From UBA5499 sp002426275 (GTDB lineage Bacteria; Bacillota; DTU084): a stretch of DNA of 24,354 nucleotides. Positions 17,821 to 24,345 of this stretch are shown in pieces. The stretch is from contig CALASN010000014.1 in assembly GCA_937888735.1 (NCBI GenBank), positions 1 to 24,354 of the forward strand. The letters are read 5' to 3'. A program made the position numbers and the translations under genes. The notes below the pieces were generated by a model. The model did not search any database, was not told the DNA's origin, and saw only the letters and a program-made list of their open reading frames with translations. Positions within the stretch are counted from its first letter, which is position 1. Each line of letters begins with the position of its first letter.

Positions 17821-17849
17821 AGTATATTAGGAAAACATGTCCTATATTA
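17821..17849 (-). promoter_or_regulatory. Sigma-E-like promoter for the SpoIVFA/FB-like pair
   Basis: On the minus strand TAATATA (17849-17843) and AATATACT (17828-17821) are 14 bases apart. They match the mother-cell sigma-E pattern (KMATATT, 14 bases, CATAYAMT) at 6 of 7 and 7 of 8 positions. The promoter follows a terminator for the upstream gene and precedes the ribosome binding site by about 18 bases. Confidence 0.55.
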
Positions 17850-17865
17850 ACACCTGCCTGCCAAT

Positions 17866-17898
17866 AAAAAAGCCAGGCAGCACGGCACTGCCTGGGCT
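17866..17898 (-). terminator. Intrinsic terminator of the DUF4886 gene
   Basis: On the minus strand AGCCCAGGCAG-TGCCGTG-CTGCCTGGCT is followed by T6, a ten-pair stem with one bulge. It lies 86 bases past the stop of the DUF4886 gene and separates it from the sporulation protease pair. Confidence 0.9.
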
Positions 17899-17983
17899 CA
17901 GAAGCCTCTGCTTCTTTGTTCCTCAGGAAAGTTTTCTCTTCCAATCGCGTCACGATGAACTTCCGGTTAAAAAAAGAGGTTCC

Positions 17984-18709
17984 TCAGCGCTGGCTCAAAA
18001 ACTGGTGCACCTGCGTCTTTAACCAGTTACCTTCGCTCTGGCTCATGCCTTCCGGGCAGAAGGTGGCAGCTGTGACATCCCAACCGGTGAAAAATTCATA
18101 CCACACGGCCGCTAAAATATATCTTCCCTGGGGGATTGAAGCATGGAAAGAATCACGGTGCAAATTTCCAAACCCCTGCTTGAGAAACTGCTGGAAAACC
18201 CAGCCGCAAGGGATGATCCTGCAACCTCCTAAGGCTTTGGCAGCTTCGCTGTAAGCCTCCTGGATAGCGGCGAACATTTCGGCTTGGCGCTGGTAACCGA
18301 CGATCTTCTGCAGCCTTTCGCTGCCTTCCTCATAAGCCCAGGTCTGATGCATCACGATTTCCGCCGTAGGCGCATTTTTTCTTACAAAACCTGCAACCTT
18401 GTCCAGATAAGGCTGATAGGTGGCATAATCGGGGCTGAAATGACTCGCCTGCTGCAATGTCACAAAATCCCAATTTTGGCTTTTCAGAGCAGCTTCGCTG
18501 GTGACTTTTTCGCCGGTGGCTTCACCATTGACCTCCAAGCTGTAATCAGGGACGGCAAAAAGGATATTCTGCCAATGCCGCTCCAGCGAACAGCCACCTA
18601 TGAAAAGATTCTCTGTGAGCAAATCAATGCCCGCCGACTGCGCAAGCCTGTGCGTGTACGCTGTGGCATCGGAGGAAAAACTATTGCCGATGGAAAGAAC
18701 TTTTAACAT
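17984..18709 (-). CDS. DUF4886 / SGNH-hydrolase-like protein
   Basis: The 241-residue protein starts MLKVLSIGNSFS, the block I GNS motif with candidate nucleophile S10. It has TLQQASHFS (about 84-92) and ends with D186-x-x-H189 (RDSFHASIPQGRYILAA), the usual Asp-His pair of SGNH esterases. This pattern fits the DUF4886 family, presumed to be carbohydrate or acyl esterases; the substrate is unknown. There is no signal peptide, so it acts in the cytoplasm. The ATG at 18709 is preceded by GGGAAGG at a long spacing, and it overlaps the end of the broken alpha/beta-hydrolase frame by 29 bases. The pair was probably once an operon of two esterases. The gene looks intact although its partner is not. 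Confidence 0.82.
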   Translation of the reverse strand: MLKVLSIGNSFSSDATAYTHRLAQSAGIDLLTENLFIGGCSLERHWQNILFAVPDYSLEVNGEATGEKVTSEAALKSQNWDFVTLQQASHFSPDYATYQPYLDKVAGFVRKNAPTAEIVMHQTWAYEEGSERLQKIVGYQRQAEMFAAIQEAYSEAAKALGGCRIIPCGWVFQQFLKQGFGNLHRDSFHASIPQGRYILAAVWYEFFTGWDVTAATFCPEGMSQSEGNWLKTQVHQFLSQR

Positions 18710-19550
18710 TCAAACTTACCTTCCCTCTCTTTGTAATATTAGCGAAACGGCAATTTGCGTCTTGGACCAATCCACACAAAGCATCCGCGAAGCGCATGGG
18801 ATCAGCACCTTGCTTCCAACGTGAAGTCATGGTCTTGATTGTCTTGTTCGCATGTCTTACTTTAAAAGCTTCCAGCTTGCTTATGGCAGGCTCCAGACCA
18901 TGCTCTCTGCCTTCATAATAGCGCACGAAAACGCGTTTGCCCAGTGACTCGAGCTTCTCAGCCAAGGCTTTCGTGTACGTCTGGAAACTGACATTGGTAT
19001 CCCCAGTTCCATGCCCAAGAAAAACCGGACAGTTAATCCGCTCAGCGTGGAGGGCAACATCCCGGGCCGCCAGCTCATAAGGAGAGAACTCTCTGCCGGT
19101 TAAGACAAGCTTCTTTTCATCCAAATGGGTCATGGGGCTGGAAGCGAAAATCCCGGCGAAGGTATGCGGAGCATAGATGCTGCTCAGAAGGCAAACGTGT
19201 CCCCCCTGGCTTCCTTCATAATGATAAATACGGCTGCAATTCAACTGCTAAAAAACAGACCTCAATGCAGCCAGGCAACTGACATCATACGCCACCTATG
19301 TACCAAAACCGCCGATGAGCTCGCAATCACAATCGCTCTGACGTTATTCCGCGGCAACGCAGACGAGATTATATCGTTCGGCGGCATATTCCACCTTAGC
19401 TGATGCTGAAAACGCCCCGGTCATGGGTGAAAACGCCTGTCTTCCGGTCGAGTTTCGGGGCCATGAAGCGTAATGTTTTTTCGGCCGAAGCTCGGTATTC
19501 ACGGTGGAAAAATTGAGTTCAAATGTCCGCGCCAGAGCACCTCGCTGCAA
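18681..19550 (-). pseudogene. Broken alpha/beta hydrolase (prolyl-oligopeptidase-like) gene
   Basis: One minus-strand frame can be followed from 19550 to 18681 and is interrupted by three in-frame stops: TAA 19346-19344, TAG 19298-19296 and TAG 19250-19248. The first part ends with AKVEYAAERYNLVCVAAE. After the stops the text resumes with AYDVSCLAALRSVF, then NCSRIYHYEGSQGGHVCLLSSIYAP, a nucleophile-elbow segment. The last 187 codons carry the remaining likely triad: GHGTGDTNVS (Asp) and YYEGREHGLE (His). The pieces run in the order expected of a hydrolase, and the frame matches across the stops, so point decay is likelier than chance. Because both TAA and TAG occur, stop-codon reassignment is unlikely. 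A DUF2920-like family is possible, but I cannot confirm it. The 5' end is missing or unrecognisable. Confidence 0.75.
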
Positions 19551-19621
19551 CTAGCCATTATAACCATTCTTCGCTGCCGGCGCTTTCCCTCCCCAAGTGG
19601 CGAAAAATGCGCCTTAAATGA

Positions 19622-19658
19622 AACGGGCGGATTTCCCCTGCGAGGAAATCCGCCCGTT
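19622..19658 (-). terminator. Hairpin terminator of the metNIQ operon
   Basis: A 15-base inverted repeat AACGGGCGGATTTCC / GGAAATCCGCCCGTT closes a seven-base loop, five bases past the metQ stop. The following minus-strand bases (TTCATTTAA) are only modestly T-rich, but stem strength and position are convincing. Confidence 0.8.
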
Positions 19659-19663
19659 CTACC

Positions 19664-20509
19664 TTAAAATACGGGAAGAACCGCTCCCTGATATTTCTCT
19701 TCGATGAACTTTTTAACTTTGTCGCTCTTGAGCGCGGCAACTAGCGCTTTCAGATCTTCCCGCTGCTCGTCGCCTTTGCGCACCGCAACGATATTGGCAT
19801 AGGTCTTGGCGGCTAAAGAGTCTTTTTCTTCCTTGGCCAGGGAATCTTTATCCACGTGCAGTCCGGCTTCAATGGCATAATTGCCGTTGATCACCGCAAT
19901 ATCAACGTCTGGCAGAGAACGGGCCAGCTGAGCCGCTTCAATTTCAATGATCTTCAGGTTTTTGGGATTCTCCGCGACATCGTTCACCGTGGCTTTCAGC
20001 CCGGCGTTTTCTCTCAGCTTAATCAGTCCCTGCGCTTCCAGAAGCAGGAGCGCCCTGGCCTCATTGGTAGTGTCATTTGGCACCGCAACCTTGGCATTGT
20101 TTTTCAACTCGGCAAGGCTCTTTGTTTTGCCTGGGTAGATGCCCAGCGGTTCAAAATGAACGGCTGCGATGGATACGATATCGGTCTTGTTTTCAGCATT
20201 GTAGTCATCCAGATAAGGCTGATGCTGAAAGTAATTGGCATCCAATTCCTTGTCCGTCAGCTGTTTGTTAGGCTGGATATAATCTGTGAATTCTTTAATT
20301 TCCAGTTCATACCCTTGCTCGGCCAAGATCTCTTTGACCACGTTCAAAATCTCCGCGTGAGGCGTGGGGGTAGCTCCCACCACAATCTTCACCGTTTGTT
20401 CCGGCGTGGCGCCGCTCTCTGACTGCGTACCGTCGTCCTTCTTTGAGCATCCCACCAGAGCCATAGCGGTCAGCGCCGCCAATAACAACAATATCCCTAC
20501 TTTTTTCAT
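19664..20509 (-). CDS. metQ: MetQ/NlpA family methionine-binding lipoprotein
   Basis: The 281-residue protein has a lipoprotein signal peptide with lipobox LVGC (Cys21), so it would be anchored on the outer face of the membrane. The mature part reads KIVVGATPTPHAEIL, FTDYIQPNKQL, ANYFQHQPYLDDYN and VAVPNDTTNEARAL, which are hallmarks of the NlpA/MetQ family that binds D- or L-methionine. It is the last gene of metN-metI-metQ and starts 19 bases after the end of metI, with GGGGG upstream of the ATG at 20509. The whole family is methionine-type, but single members differ in ligand (methionine sulfoxide, other amino acids), so the ligand is inferred. Confidence 0.95.
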   Translation of the reverse strand: MKKVGILLLLAALTAMALVGCSKKDDGTQSESGATPEQTVKIVVGATPTPHAEILNVVKEILAEQGYELEIKEFTDYIQPNKQLTDKELDANYFQHQPYLDDYNAENKTDIVSIAAVHFEPLGIYPGKTKSLAELKNNAKVAVPNDTTNEARALLLLEAQGLIKLRENAGLKATVNDVAENPKNLKIIEIEAAQLARSLPDVDIAVINGNYAIEAGLHVDKDSLAKEEKDSLAAKTYANIVAVRKGDEQREDLKALVAALKSDKVKKFIEEKYQGAVLPVF

Positions 20510-20528
20510 TCACTTCGCCCCCTATATT

Positions 20529-21188
20529 TTAATTTCGTTTATCGCTAAGCTTTGCCAGCCTCATGCCTATTTCCTGTAAAATCTGTACGATCACCACCAA
20601 AAGCGCCACAGTCACCAGCATGATCCCTGTCTGGTAACGGTAATAGCCATAGCGAATGGCGATATCGCCTAATCCGCCTCCTCCTACGAAGCCTGTCATG
20701 GCGGAATAGCTGAGGATCGTCGTGACAGCGATGGCGCTGCCCACAATCAGAGATGGGCGGGCTTCAGGCAACATCACTTTCCAGACGATCTGGAAAGGAG
20801 ACGCGCCCATAGACTGCGCGGCTTCGATGACTCCTTTGTCTACCTCTTTGATTGAGCTTTCTGTCAATCTGGCGATGAAAGGCGCGGCTGCGATCACCAG
20901 CGGCACGATGGTGGCCGTAGACCCCAAAGTGGTTCCGGTAACAAACCTGGTCACAGGAATCACCGCAATCAACAAGATGAGAAAAGGAACGGAACGCAGC
21001 AAATTAATGATTACGCCCAGGAGCCAGTTCAGCCAGCCTATGGGGCTAATCCCTTCCTCGTCGGTAGCCACCAGGATAATGCCTAAAGGCAAGCCGATGA
21101 GATACGCTACTGCCGACGAGACCAACGTCATGTAAAGAGTCTCCACCGTGCCGCGTCCGATCATGCCGGCCACTACGTTAGCAAGCAT
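20529..21188 (-). CDS. metI: Methionine ABC transporter permease MetI
   Basis: The 219-residue protein has five hydrophobic segments and the cytoplasmic coupling (EAA) loop EAAQSMGASPFQIVWKVMLPEA, which contacts the ATPase. It begins with the family-like VAGMIGRGTVETLYMTLVSS. The ATG at 21188 has AGGAGGTGAAAGG upstream, and the gene overlaps metN by 11 bases, so the two are translationally coupled. As a homodimer it would form the channel of the methionine importer. Confidence 0.95.
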   Translation of the reverse strand: MLANVVAGMIGRGTVETLYMTLVSSAVAYLIGLPLGIILVATDEEGISPIGWLNWLLGVIINLLRSVPFLILLIAVIPVTRFVTGTTLGSTATIVPLVIAAAPFIARLTESSIKEVDKGVIEAAQSMGASPFQIVWKVMLPEARPSLIVGSAIAVTTILSYSAMTGFVGGGGLGDIAIRYGYYRYQTGIMLVTVALLVVIVQILQEIGMRLAKLSDKRN

Positions 21189-22233
21189 AACCTTTCACCT
21201 CCTCTGCCGTAAGACCCTTTGCCCGCAAATATTCAATCATCCGATCGGCGATCTGCGCATCTTCAGGTAGCTGAATCACAATCTGTCCGAAAGCTTTTCC
21301 ATCTATGTTTTTAGTATCTGCAAAGATGATGTTGACGGTTTTGCGAAATCTCAACACCATATCGGCGATCACCGGCTCGAAGGCAGAGCTGCCGTCGAAT
21401 ACGATCCTGCAGCATCTGCTGCCGGCGAAATGATTGATTTTCTTATCTTCAGGATAAAAGAGCCTACGCGCCGCCTGCGATTTAGGCCTGGCGAAAATCT
21501 CCTCCACTGTGCCTGTCTCTGCGATCATCTGATTGTCGATGATGGCAACCCGGTTGCAGATTTCTTCCACGACTTTCATTTCGTGGGTGATCACCACAAT
21601 CGTGACGTCAAGACGCCTGTTGATGTCCTTCAGCAGTCCCAGTACCTCGCGGGTTGTGGCTGGATCCAGGGCGCTGGTTGCCTCATCGCATAATAAAACT
21701 TGAGGATCCGTGGCCAAAGCTCTGGCGATTGCCACTCGCTGGCGCTGTCCGCCGGAAAGCTGGCTGGGATAAGCGCCGGCCTTATCAGGCAGGCCTACAA
21801 GCTCAAGCAGCTTTCTGGCTTTGAGCCTGGCATTTTTTTTTGCGATGCCGGCAATCTCAAGCGGAAAGCAGATGTTATCTTCAGCAGTGCGCTGCATCAA
21901 AAGGTTAAACTGCTGGAAGATCATGCCCATGGAACGTCTCGCGCGGTACAACTCGTTCTGGGTGAGAAGTGAGAGATCCCGGCCGGCAAAGAAAATCTTC
22001 CCGGAAGTGGGCCTTTCAAGGAAATTAACGCAACGGACAAGGGTGCTCTTGCCGGCGCCGCTCACCCCTATGATCCCGAATATCTCTCCCTTAAAAATCT
22101 CCAGATTGATATTATCCAAAGCCTTTACTTTTCCGTTGGCGCTTTCAAAATATTTACTGAGCCCTTGGATCTTGATGATCGCTTCACTCTCGGGCAAGAT
22201 CTTCCCCCCCTTGCAGCCGACCAAACGACTCAT
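21178..22233 (-). CDS. metN: Methionine ABC transporter ATP-binding protein MetN
   Basis: The 351-residue ATPase has Walker A GVSGAGKST (K62), signature LSGGQRQRVA (159-168), Walker B VLLCDEATSALD (179-190) and the switch His217 (VITHE). The C-terminal part (about 275-351) is the NIL domain, through which MetN senses cytoplasmic methionine and inhibits transport. The start is uncertain. ATG at 22233 has AGGAAG seven bases upstream. An in-frame TTG at 22197 has a very strong AAGGGGGGG site six bases upstream and would give the more typical length of 339 residues. The AGGAAG site could be masked by a hairpin. The gene heads the metNIQ operon. No SAM riboswitch or T-box is visible upstream. Confidence 0.94.
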   Translation of the reverse strand: MSRLVGCKGGKILPESEAIIKIQGLSKYFESANGKVKALDNINLEIFKGEIFGIIGVSGAGKSTLVRCVNFLERPTSGKIFFAGRDLSLLTQNELYRARRSMGMIFQQFNLLMQRTAEDNICFPLEIAGIAKKNARLKARKLLELVGLPDKAGAYPSQLSGGQRQRVAIARALATDPQVLLCDEATSALDPATTREVLGLLKDINRRLDVTIVVITHEMKVVEEICNRVAIIDNQMIAETGTVEEIFARPKSQAARRLFYPEDKKINHFAGSRCCRIVFDGSSAFEPVIADMVLRFRKTVNIIFADTKNIDGKAFGQIVIQLPEDAQIADRMIEYLRAKGLTAEEVKGYAC

Positions 22234-22358
22234 ACTAATGCTTCCTGAATTTATTCTCGCTGACGGTCAGGAAATCCTTTTTTATTATGGTAAAGATTAG
22301 CCGGAAACTCCGCCTGTCCGCTGCTGGGGAAGAAAAAAGCCATTTGAATTTCAATAAA
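22234..22358 (-). promoter_or_regulatory. metN leader with possible ribosome-site-masking hairpin
   Basis: The minus-strand leader carries TTCCTGA (near 22273-22267) and its complement TCAGGAA (22248-22242), which includes the AGGAAG ribosome binding site of the ATG start. A compact palindrome CTGACCGTCAG lies between them. A TTGAATTTCAA palindrome is at 22344-22354. No consensus sigma-A promoter was found, so read-through from cysK is possible. Regulatory function is inference. Confidence 0.3.
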
Positions 22359-22380
22359 GGGGTGACGCAACCGCCACCCC
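22356..22380 (-). terminator. Terminator-like hairpin after cysK
   Basis: The minus strand has GGGGTG-GCGGTTGCGT-CACCCC, with further inner G-C pairs, followed by TTTATT. It is 68 bases downstream of the cysK stop and upstream of metN. The T tract is short, so termination could be incomplete. Confidence 0.6.
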
Positions 22381-22447
22381 CGATTTATTCCGTTTACCAA
22401 ACTATGAGCCGTCTCCAGAAAAAACGCACGCCCGGGAAACCCGCTTT

Positions 22448-23380
22448 CTATTCGCTGAACATGGGAGTTGACAGATAGCGCTCTCCGGTATCAGGCAAAA
22501 TGGCTACGATCACTTTGCCAGCGTTTTCAGGTTCTCGCGCCAACTCAGTGGAAGCCCACACAGCTGCGCCTGAGGAGATGCCGACCAGCAAGCCTTCAGT
22601 TTTGGCGAGCTCTCTGCCGGCTTGGAACGCATCTTCATTTTTTACTCGTATGATTTGATCGTAGATCTTGGTATCTAAAACCTTAGGCACAAAACCGGCG
22701 CCAATGCCTTGAATCTTGTGGGGACCGGATCTGCCCTCAGACAAGACCGGCGAGGCGTCAGGTTCTACCGCGACGACCTTGAGATTGGGGTTTTTCGCTC
22801 TCAAAAATTCGGCGGCGCCAGTGATGGTACCGCCGGTACCGATACCGGCAACGAAGATGTCCACCTTTCCGTCCGTATCTTCCCAAATCTCAGGTCCTGT
22901 GGTTTTACGGTGCGCTTCCGGGTTAGCGTCGTTGACAAACTGTCCGGGAATGAAGGACTTGGGGATCTCCCGTGCCAGCTCATCAGCTTTCTCAATCGCT
23001 CCCTTCATGCCCTTGGCTCCCTCGGTCAGCACAAGTTCCGCTCCGTAAGCCTTCAGAAGATTCCTGCGCTCCACGCTCATGGTCTCCGGCATGGTGAGAA
23101 TGATGCGATATCCCCGGGCCGCAGCCACTGCCGCCAGTCCAATGCCCGTATTGCCGCTTGTGGGTTCAATGATCACCGATTCCGGCTGCAGCAATCCCTT
23201 TTCCTCAGCGTCGTCGATCATCGCCTTGGCAATTCGGTCTTTCACGCTTCCAGCCGGATTGAAATACTCCAACTTGCCGATTATTGTCGCCTTTAACTCA
23301 TGCTTCCGCTGGTAATTGGAAAGCTCTAACAGTGGGGTTTTACCGATGAGTTCAGTCAGATGCTTATAAATCCTTGACAT
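22448..23380 (-). CDS. cysK: Cysteine synthase A (O-acetylserine sulfhydrylase)
   Basis: CysK makes cysteine from O-acetylserine and sulfide with PLP. The 310-residue product has the PLP lysine K47 in NPAGSVKDR, the phosphate- and substrate-binding loop PTSGNTG (73-79), the glycine-rich GIGTGGT loop (about 173-179) and the C-terminal GISSGAA segment. The ATG at 23380 (MSRIYKHLTELIG) has GGAGG at good spacing; an in-frame upstream start would read through the operator region and is rejected. It is transcribed alone from a strong promoter with nearby palindromes and followed by a hairpin. Location next to metNIQ suggests a sulfur amino acid block. Confidence 0.96.
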   Translation of the reverse strand: MSRIYKHLTELIGKTPLLELSNYQRKHELKATIIGKLEYFNPAGSVKDRIAKAMIDDAEEKGLLQPESVIIEPTSGNTGIGLAAVAAARGYRIILTMPETMSVERRNLLKAYGAELVLTEGAKGMKGAIEKADELAREIPKSFIPGQFVNDANPEAHRKTTGPEIWEDTDGKVDIFVAGIGTGGTITGAAEFLRAKNPNLKVVAVEPDASPVLSEGRSGPHKIQGIGAGFVPKVLDTKIYDQIIRVKNEDAFQAGRELAKTEGLLVGISSGAAVWASTELAREPENAGKVIVAILPDTGERYLSTPMFSE

Positions 23381-23398
23381 TGCAAAACCTCCATTCAC

Positions 23399-23424
23399 AT
23401 ATGAACAGTGTATACTATTCATAT
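23399..23424. promoter_or_regulatory. Candidate operator in the cysK leader
   Basis: A 26-base imperfect palindrome (ATATGAACAGTGT next to ATACTATTCATAT; 11 of 13 pairs match) lies between the expected transcription start (about 23438) and the ribosome binding site. A repressor bound here would block transcription. In Firmicutes cysK is often under CymR (Rrf2 family) control, but I cannot match this site to that motif with certainty. Confidence 0.45.
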
Positions 23425-23444
23425 ATGTTTATTATGATATCTTG

Positions 23445-23473
23445 AGTATACTCCGTCTGAACGGTTTTGTCAA
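23445..23473 (-). promoter_or_regulatory. Near-consensus sigma-A promoter of cysK
   Basis: On the minus strand TTGACA (23473-23468) is followed after exactly 17 bases by TATACT (23450-23445). The spacer holds CCGT-TCAG-ACGG. The expected start near 23438 gives a leader of about 58 bases. Confidence 0.88.
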
Positions 23474-23476
23474 TAG

Positions 23477-23492
23477 GAAAAAGTACTTTTTC
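23477..23492. promoter_or_regulatory. Perfect 16-base palindrome just upstream of the cysK -35
   Basis: GAAAAAGTACTTTTTC is fully self-complementary and ends four bases before the -35 box. It could be a regulator site, or an AT-rich UP-like element. Confidence 0.4.
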
Positions 23493-23613
23493 GCCTTTTT
23501 CGGCAGTTTGAGTAATACAGAATCTTGAAAATACAGTGTCAAACGTTCCTCTCTTTTCAGGCCATAACTTAAAACTTCTTCGTAATGAATTATCAACAGG
23601 GGGGAGAGAAATT

Positions 23614-23629
23614 TGACAGACCGCTGTCA
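23614..23629 (-). terminator. Small hairpin after the HD-domain gene
   Basis: TGACAG-CGGT-CTGTCA followed by AATTT on the minus strand lies three bases past the stop. The stem has only six pairs, so it is a weak terminator at best. Confidence 0.4.
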
Positions 23630-23632
23630 GTG

Positions 23633-24211
23633 TTAAGCAAGCGACTTTAATTGCTCTTCGACGCTCTCTTCGCAGCTTCTCATAGCTAGGATCGTCTGCT
23701 CAATTAAATAGCTCAGTTCCCAATCCAGCATGGCCGCTCCGCGCTCGATGACTTCTCGGGAGCAACCGGCGGCGAAATTGTGGCTTTTATACTTTTTCCG
23801 CACCGATTTAACTTCCAGATCTTGAGTGCTTTGTGACGGCCGCATGATCGCTACCGCACCGATGAGTCCGGTCAATTCGTCTGTGGCATAAAGCACCTTT
23901 TCCATTTCGTGAACAGGCTCAAGATCCACAGTCAGCAGATACCCATGGCTTGCCACAGCGTGAATCAAAGCTTCGTCAAGCTTGCGCTCTCGCATTATCT
24001 CCTGTTGCTTAATGCAATGTTGCTCAGGATAAAGCTCAAAATCCAAATCATGCAGAAGCCCCACAATACTCCAAAACTCAGCTTCCTCCTGGTATCCCAA
24101 AAGCTGGGCGAAATATTTCATGACGCCTTCCATGATCAGAGCATGTTTGAGATGAAATTGCTCTTTGTTGTATTCTGTCAGCAGTTCCCATGCTTGCGCT
24201 CGTGTAATCAT
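23633..24211 (-). CDS. HD-domain phosphohydrolase-like protein
   Basis: The 192-residue protein shows the HD pattern: H23 (HLKHALIMEGVM), the H54-D55 pair (GLLHDLDFE), then histidines at 65, 84 and 89 and a later Asp in YATDELTG. Such proteins bind metal and usually hydrolyse phosphoesters of nucleotides; the substrate here is unknown. Short HDIG-type proteins of this size are common in Clostridia. The ATG at 24211 has AGGAGGGAAAG upstream; an in-frame start 24 codons earlier overlaps the promoter and is rejected. It is transcribed from one half of a mirror-image promoter pair and ends just before a small hairpin. Confidence 0.8.
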   Translation of the reverse strand: MITRAQAWELLTEYNKEQFHLKHALIMEGVMKYFAQLLGYQEEAEFWSIVGLLHDLDFELYPEQHCIKQQEIMRERKLDEALIHAVASHGYLLTVDLEPVHEMEKVLYATDELTGLIGAVAIMRPSQSTQDLEVKSVRKKYKSHNFAAGCSREVIERGAAMLDWELSYLIEQTILAMRSCEESVEEQLKSLA

Positions 24212-24254
24212 AGCTTTCCCTCCTAGTCCGCTCTCTCCTGCCCCAGTTGCTTCC

Positions 24255-24283
24255 ATTATAACAAATGATCCTCTGTTCATCAA
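24255..24283 (-). promoter_or_regulatory. Promoter of the HD-domain gene (left arm)
   Basis: On the minus strand TTGATG (24283-24278), 17 bases, TATAAT (24260-24255). The expected start is near 24248, about 37 bases before the ATG. Confidence 0.8.
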
Positions 24284-24316
24284 TTCGGGAAAAAAGCACT
24301 TGCCCTCTTTCCCGAA

Positions 24317-24345
24317 TTGATAGACAGAAAAACATTCGTTATAAT
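24317..24345 (+). promoter_or_regulatory. Outward promoter for a gene beyond the right edge (right arm)
   Basis: On the plus strand TTGATA (24317-24322), 17 bases, TATAAT (24340-24345). The gene it drives lies outside the window; the last bases (GGAAAGAGG) begin its leader. Confidence 0.8.

Noticed and set aside
19244..19346. In-frame TAG codons as possible pyrrolysine sites, given the corrinoid methyltransferase genes in the window.
   Set aside because: One of the three stops is TAA, the protein is a hydrolase and not an MtmB/MtbB/MttB-type methyltransferase, and no pyl genes are present.
22350..22390. Minus-strand GGGGGTGGCGGTTGCG resembles the T-box antiterminator sequence upstream of metN.
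   Set aside because: The required ACCGCG half is absent, there is no specifier stem or other T-box element, and the segment pairs with itself as a simple GGGGTG/CACCCC hairpin.
22234..22447. SAM riboswitch upstream of the methionine transporter genes.
   Set aside because: The conserved S-box blocks (AGAG..GAGGGA, GGCCC, GCAACC) are not seen in this interval, and no SAM-II or SAM-III pattern was recognised.
23600..23636. A plus-strand mini-frame TTG-ACA-GAC-CGC-TGT-CAG-TGT-TAA behind GGGGGGAG, which would encode a seven-residue peptide with two cysteines, like a cysteine-sensing leader.
   Set aside because: It points away from cysK and the HD-domain gene, and no plus-strand gene follows. The bases are explained by the small hairpin after the HD-domain gene.
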